A program made the position numbers and the translations under genes. Below are positions 60,747 through 64,000 of a stretch of 64,000 nucleotides of DNA, piece after piece (the first letter of the stretch is position 1; every line of letters begins with the position of its first letter). The notes under the pieces are model-generated. The model worked only from the letters and a program-made list of their open reading frames with translations, did not search any database and was not told the DNA's origin. Source of the stretch: Trileptium ribeirensis (taxonomy: Eukaryota > Nematoda > Enoplea > Enoplida > Thoracostomopsidae); NCBI GenBank assembly GCA_030248225.1, contig JASANE010000458.1, positions 22,922 to 86,921 on the forward strand. Direction: 5' to 3'.

Positions 60747-63700
60747 TAGGGAACGACCGAATACCTAATTTCACCGAATACCGAATAGTGCAGCTTTCAC
60801 AGAAAAACGCGTGCAAAAACAAAAATCTCTTAAGGCTGGCTGTATAATATTTTAGTCTCATACATAGATAGCTATAAGGCACTTGTGTCTCTTATAGTCA
60901 ATTGTAACAACTTTGAATCTCTTACAGACAACTGTAAGATATTTTAATCTCTTACAGCCGTCTGTAAGAGATTTTTATCTTTTAGAGCCGGCCACAAGAG
61001 ATAAAGGTCTTTAACGACCGGCCATACGAGATAAAAATATCTTAAAAACAGCTATAACAGATTTTAGTTTGTAATGCATTGCTGTTAAAGACAAAAGTCT
61101 CTTAAAGCCAACCGTCAGAGACTTCAAGACCTAACGAACAGCTGTAAGAGACATTTGTCTCTTATAGCTGGTCATAAGAGACAATAGTTTCTTGCAGCTA
61201 GCCGAAAGAGACAAAAATCTGTTACGGCTAAGTGAAAGAGATTTAAGTCTGTTTTATCTGGCTGTAAGAGATTTGTGTCTGTTTCGGGCATTTGTAAGAG
61301 ACAAAAATCTTTTATGGCAAGCTGTAAAAGACAGTTCCTAATTAATATCTATGCAACGCATGGTTTGTGGCTCAAAAAATTGGACTAAAACATAACTTTG
61401 AGGAATCCCATCTGCTATGCTGCACAGTTTTATTGTCGACATTACCGACAATTTACGACATATTTGAGAACAAAATTTTGTCGAATTTGAATTAATCGGG
61501 CTTTGTTTGAGAACATCAGGGTTTTCATTAAAGGTTTGATTTGTTTGGACATCACTTTTTGCATTCAGTTCTACGCGAAAATTAAATAATACAAACGCAA
61601 ATTATTAGGCATTAGCGAACCAAATTTATGTACATTAAAAATTGCTAAAATAATATACTAGCACAAGGCACAATTTCTATCACTTGAATTTTATTTTTCC
61701 GAGCTTCTACTAGCGAACCTACACGAACTTCAGTAATTTTGGTGATACGGGTTTGCTATTCGATATCGATTATAAAACCCTAAAACGACCCTAAAACAAA
61801 ATTTAACATGTTCCATAGGTCGCGGGAAACCTTGTATAATTCGCACTTTCCATAGCGAATAGATTTACACATACAGACATTGTTTTCAAAGTTATTGCCC
61901 ATTCTTTCATCCACTAGATATTTCGCTTTCCAGCCTTCTTTAAAATGGTGCGCAGCTGACTATTTAACTAATTAATTAGACGAGTTATCCATCATTTATC
62001 GATTTAAATAATGCAATTTACCCGTTGTGTGGTAGAGACAGCACTAATAGTTGTACAAGGAAATTACCATTGAACATTCAAATACGTTGCCAAATGTTCT
62101 CTTTATTAATGTAAATATCTACAAAGTAAATTTTATTAATGTAAATATCCACAAAGCACATAAACCTTCTTTAAATGCATGTTCATATATTTGAAAATGA
62201 AATATATATAAATTTATTAGATAGAACGCTAGAAGTGTCAGTTAATAGGCGCAGTATAGGATTGAAAATTTCAGTAATACAACGAAGATAAAACCGAGCC
62301 GTAATTTTAAGTTTCTCTCAGCTTGACTAGTTTTAAATTTTATCTAAGCTCACTTGGGTTCCCGTCGATTAATAAATTTCAGCGGAAGGCTAGGCTTCTT
62401 TTTGGTCAAACAAAAAGCTCGACTCGGCATTGCTCGTTTACCGAAAAAACTGGCTCGGCGGCAACCAGCTGCAAATCACTAAACACAAAAGTTTGCAGGA
62501 TAAAGTTCCGAAAATAAAAAGTTGAATGAAAAAGTGAGAGGCGTGCAATTTGTAGAAACAAAAATTAGTGTTCAGGGTATGGAACTAACATTCATATATA
62601 AGTAAGAACTCTCCGAATTTTTAAGGCTCTAATCGTCTCGGCACGACTCAAATTTTATCTGGCTTGGCTCGGGCAGATTTTAATAGAAAGTCCGCTCAAG
62701 TTAAAACTGAATTTCCGCTCCACTCGCTACGAGTTTCTCTCGGATGGATTAGATAAGCTCGAGGATAATAATTGGATATTTCGGACGTGAATGTACAAAT
62801 ACCCAATACATCGTTAATAATGAACATGCGCAATAAAATACATTGTCAATATATCTATTACGTGGTCACGGTCTAAATTCTCGATAATCTTGAGTTGCAT
62901 TAAACCCTTACATTACATTGACTTCGAGTCCGGTGAAAAATTTACAGTCAAACCTTATCACAAAAGTGTAAGCGAACATTATTGGCATGGAAATTTTAAT
63001 ATTAAGTATTTCAGAACATGTTCGTCAATGAGATCATCACAACCGATATGCATTGATCAGCAGACCGTGAGGATCGCGAAGCCAATGACCGGATCTTTGT
63101 CAATGATATATGTAGATAAGTGTTTAGCAGTTGAAGTTAGCCTACGTATCGCTGTATAGTCGTTGTCATTCGGAATGTAGAAAAATATTTTACATGCATA
63201 ATATTCGAATACATCGCTACATCACAAACTCCCAGCGCACTTCAAACTGTAAAAGGAAGTTTATACAGGAAAAACTGTGTGATTGTTGTGAAAGCAGAAG
63301 AATTATAAAAGCCAATAGGTGTCAGCAGATTGAGTCGCTGCAGATAACTGACAATAAAACTGTGCTGCGTAGCAGATTCGGATTCCTCAAAGTTATGTTT
63401 TACTGCAATTTTTTGAGCCTCAAACGATGTGTTGCGGAGATATTAATTATTAATTGTCTTTTACAGCTTGCCATAAGAGACTTTTGTCTCTTACAAATGC
63501 CCAAAACAGACACAAATCTCTTACAGCCAGCTAATACAGACTTAAACCTCTTTCACTTAGCCGTTACAGATTTTTGTCTCTTTCGGCTAGCTGCAAGAAA
63601 CTATTGTCTCTTATGTATAAAAGACAAATGTCTCTTACAGCTGTTCGTTAGGTCTTGAAGTCTCTGACGGTTGGCTTTAAGAGACTTTTGTCTTTAACAG

Positions 63701-64000
63701 CAATGCATTACAAACTAAAATCTGTTATAGCTGTTTTTAAGATATTTTTATCTCGTATGGCTGGTCGTTAAAAACTTTTATCTCTTGTGACCAGCTCTAA
63801 AAACAAAAATCTCTTAAAGTTGTCTGTAAGAGATTAAAATATCTTACATTTGACTGTAAAGGACAACAGTTCCTTATAAGCTATCTGTATGAAACTAAAA
63901 TATTATACAGCCAGCCTTAAGAGGTTTTTGTCGCTATGGACGGCCATAAGAGACAAAACTGTCGGTTTTTGCACGCATTTTTCTGTGAAAGCTGCATAGT
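60747..64000. mobile_element. hAT-like element, inverted copy, cut by window end
   Basis: Starts TAGGGAACGACCGAATA at 60747 and carries both dyad arrays (about 60790-61440 and 63330-63990) and the interior. The far terminus and its TSD lie beyond the window. Confidence 0.75.

Larger units (their letters stand above)
50768..64000 (-). repeat. Giant inverted repeat 2, right arm (runs off the window)
   Basis: Reverse complement of 34045-47740. It carries more apparent errors than the left arm. Several 97-bp units are garbled only here (56485, 56815, 56955-57010), and the homeobox exon copy is frameshifted. Confidence 0.9.

Noticed and set aside
34045..64000. Missed-adapter hairpin read artefact as explanation of repeat 2
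   Set aside because: A 3.0-kb unique spacer separates the arms; such artefacts normally have almost none. Misassembly remains possible and is listed as a test.

Overview
The window looks like nuclear DNA of an invertebrate animal. It has one split, PRD-class (paired-like) homeobox gene with long introns and consensus splice sites, an R2-superfamily non-LTR retrotransposon relic, a Mutator-like (FLYWCH/MULE) transposon, hAT-like termini with 8-bp target duplications, AT-rich introns and several satellites. No bacterial gene organisation is present. The species cannot be fixed from sequence alone; an arthropod or similar bilaterian is a guess. No intact transposase or reverse transcriptase was found.

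Region 1 (1-2536, minus strand) is a broken R2-like retrotransposon: CCHH zinc finger, Myb-like segment and reverse transcriptase in shifted frames, with catalytic residues changed. Region 2 (2537-24862) is a compound of palindromes. A left arm L (about 3523-10350) is mirrored by arm R (about 11073-17918) around a 0.7-kb spacer. A second, older and shorter pair follows: C, a direct copy of part of L (about 17947-20390), and R', an inverted copy (about 20391-23030). Roughly 0.5 kb at the outer ends (2537-3020 and 24380-24862) also match in inverted orientation. I see no gene in any of it.

Region 3 (24996-28020) holds a small foldback element and a 2.2-kb MULE with terminal inverted repeats, an 8-bp duplication and a transposase broken by frameshifts and a stop.

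Region 4 (28439-39691, plus strand) is the homeobox gene: exon A (28439-28552), exon B (32902-33003) and exon C (38621-39691). Together they encode a full 60-residue Q50 homeodomain closest, from memory of the family, to DRGX/PRRX-like proteins. Introns fall after homeodomain residue 12 and between 46 and 47. Exon A lies in a 209-bp tandem duplication that makes a second copy of the first homeodomain exon. Intron 1 has a 170-bp x4 satellite; intron 2 carries a 4.5-kb hAT-like non-autonomous element with perfect 8-bp duplications.

Region 5 (about 34045-64000) is a second giant inverted repeat. The left arm (to 47740) is mirrored by the right arm (50768 to the window end) around a 3.0-kb spacer; each arm is at least 13 kb. 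The arms duplicate the last homeobox exon (inverted copy 58830-59910, frameshifted), half of the hAT-like element, a 17-copy 97-bp satellite with higher-order structure, foldback elements and a tRNA-like block. Only the left exon copy stays open and in phase with exons A and B.
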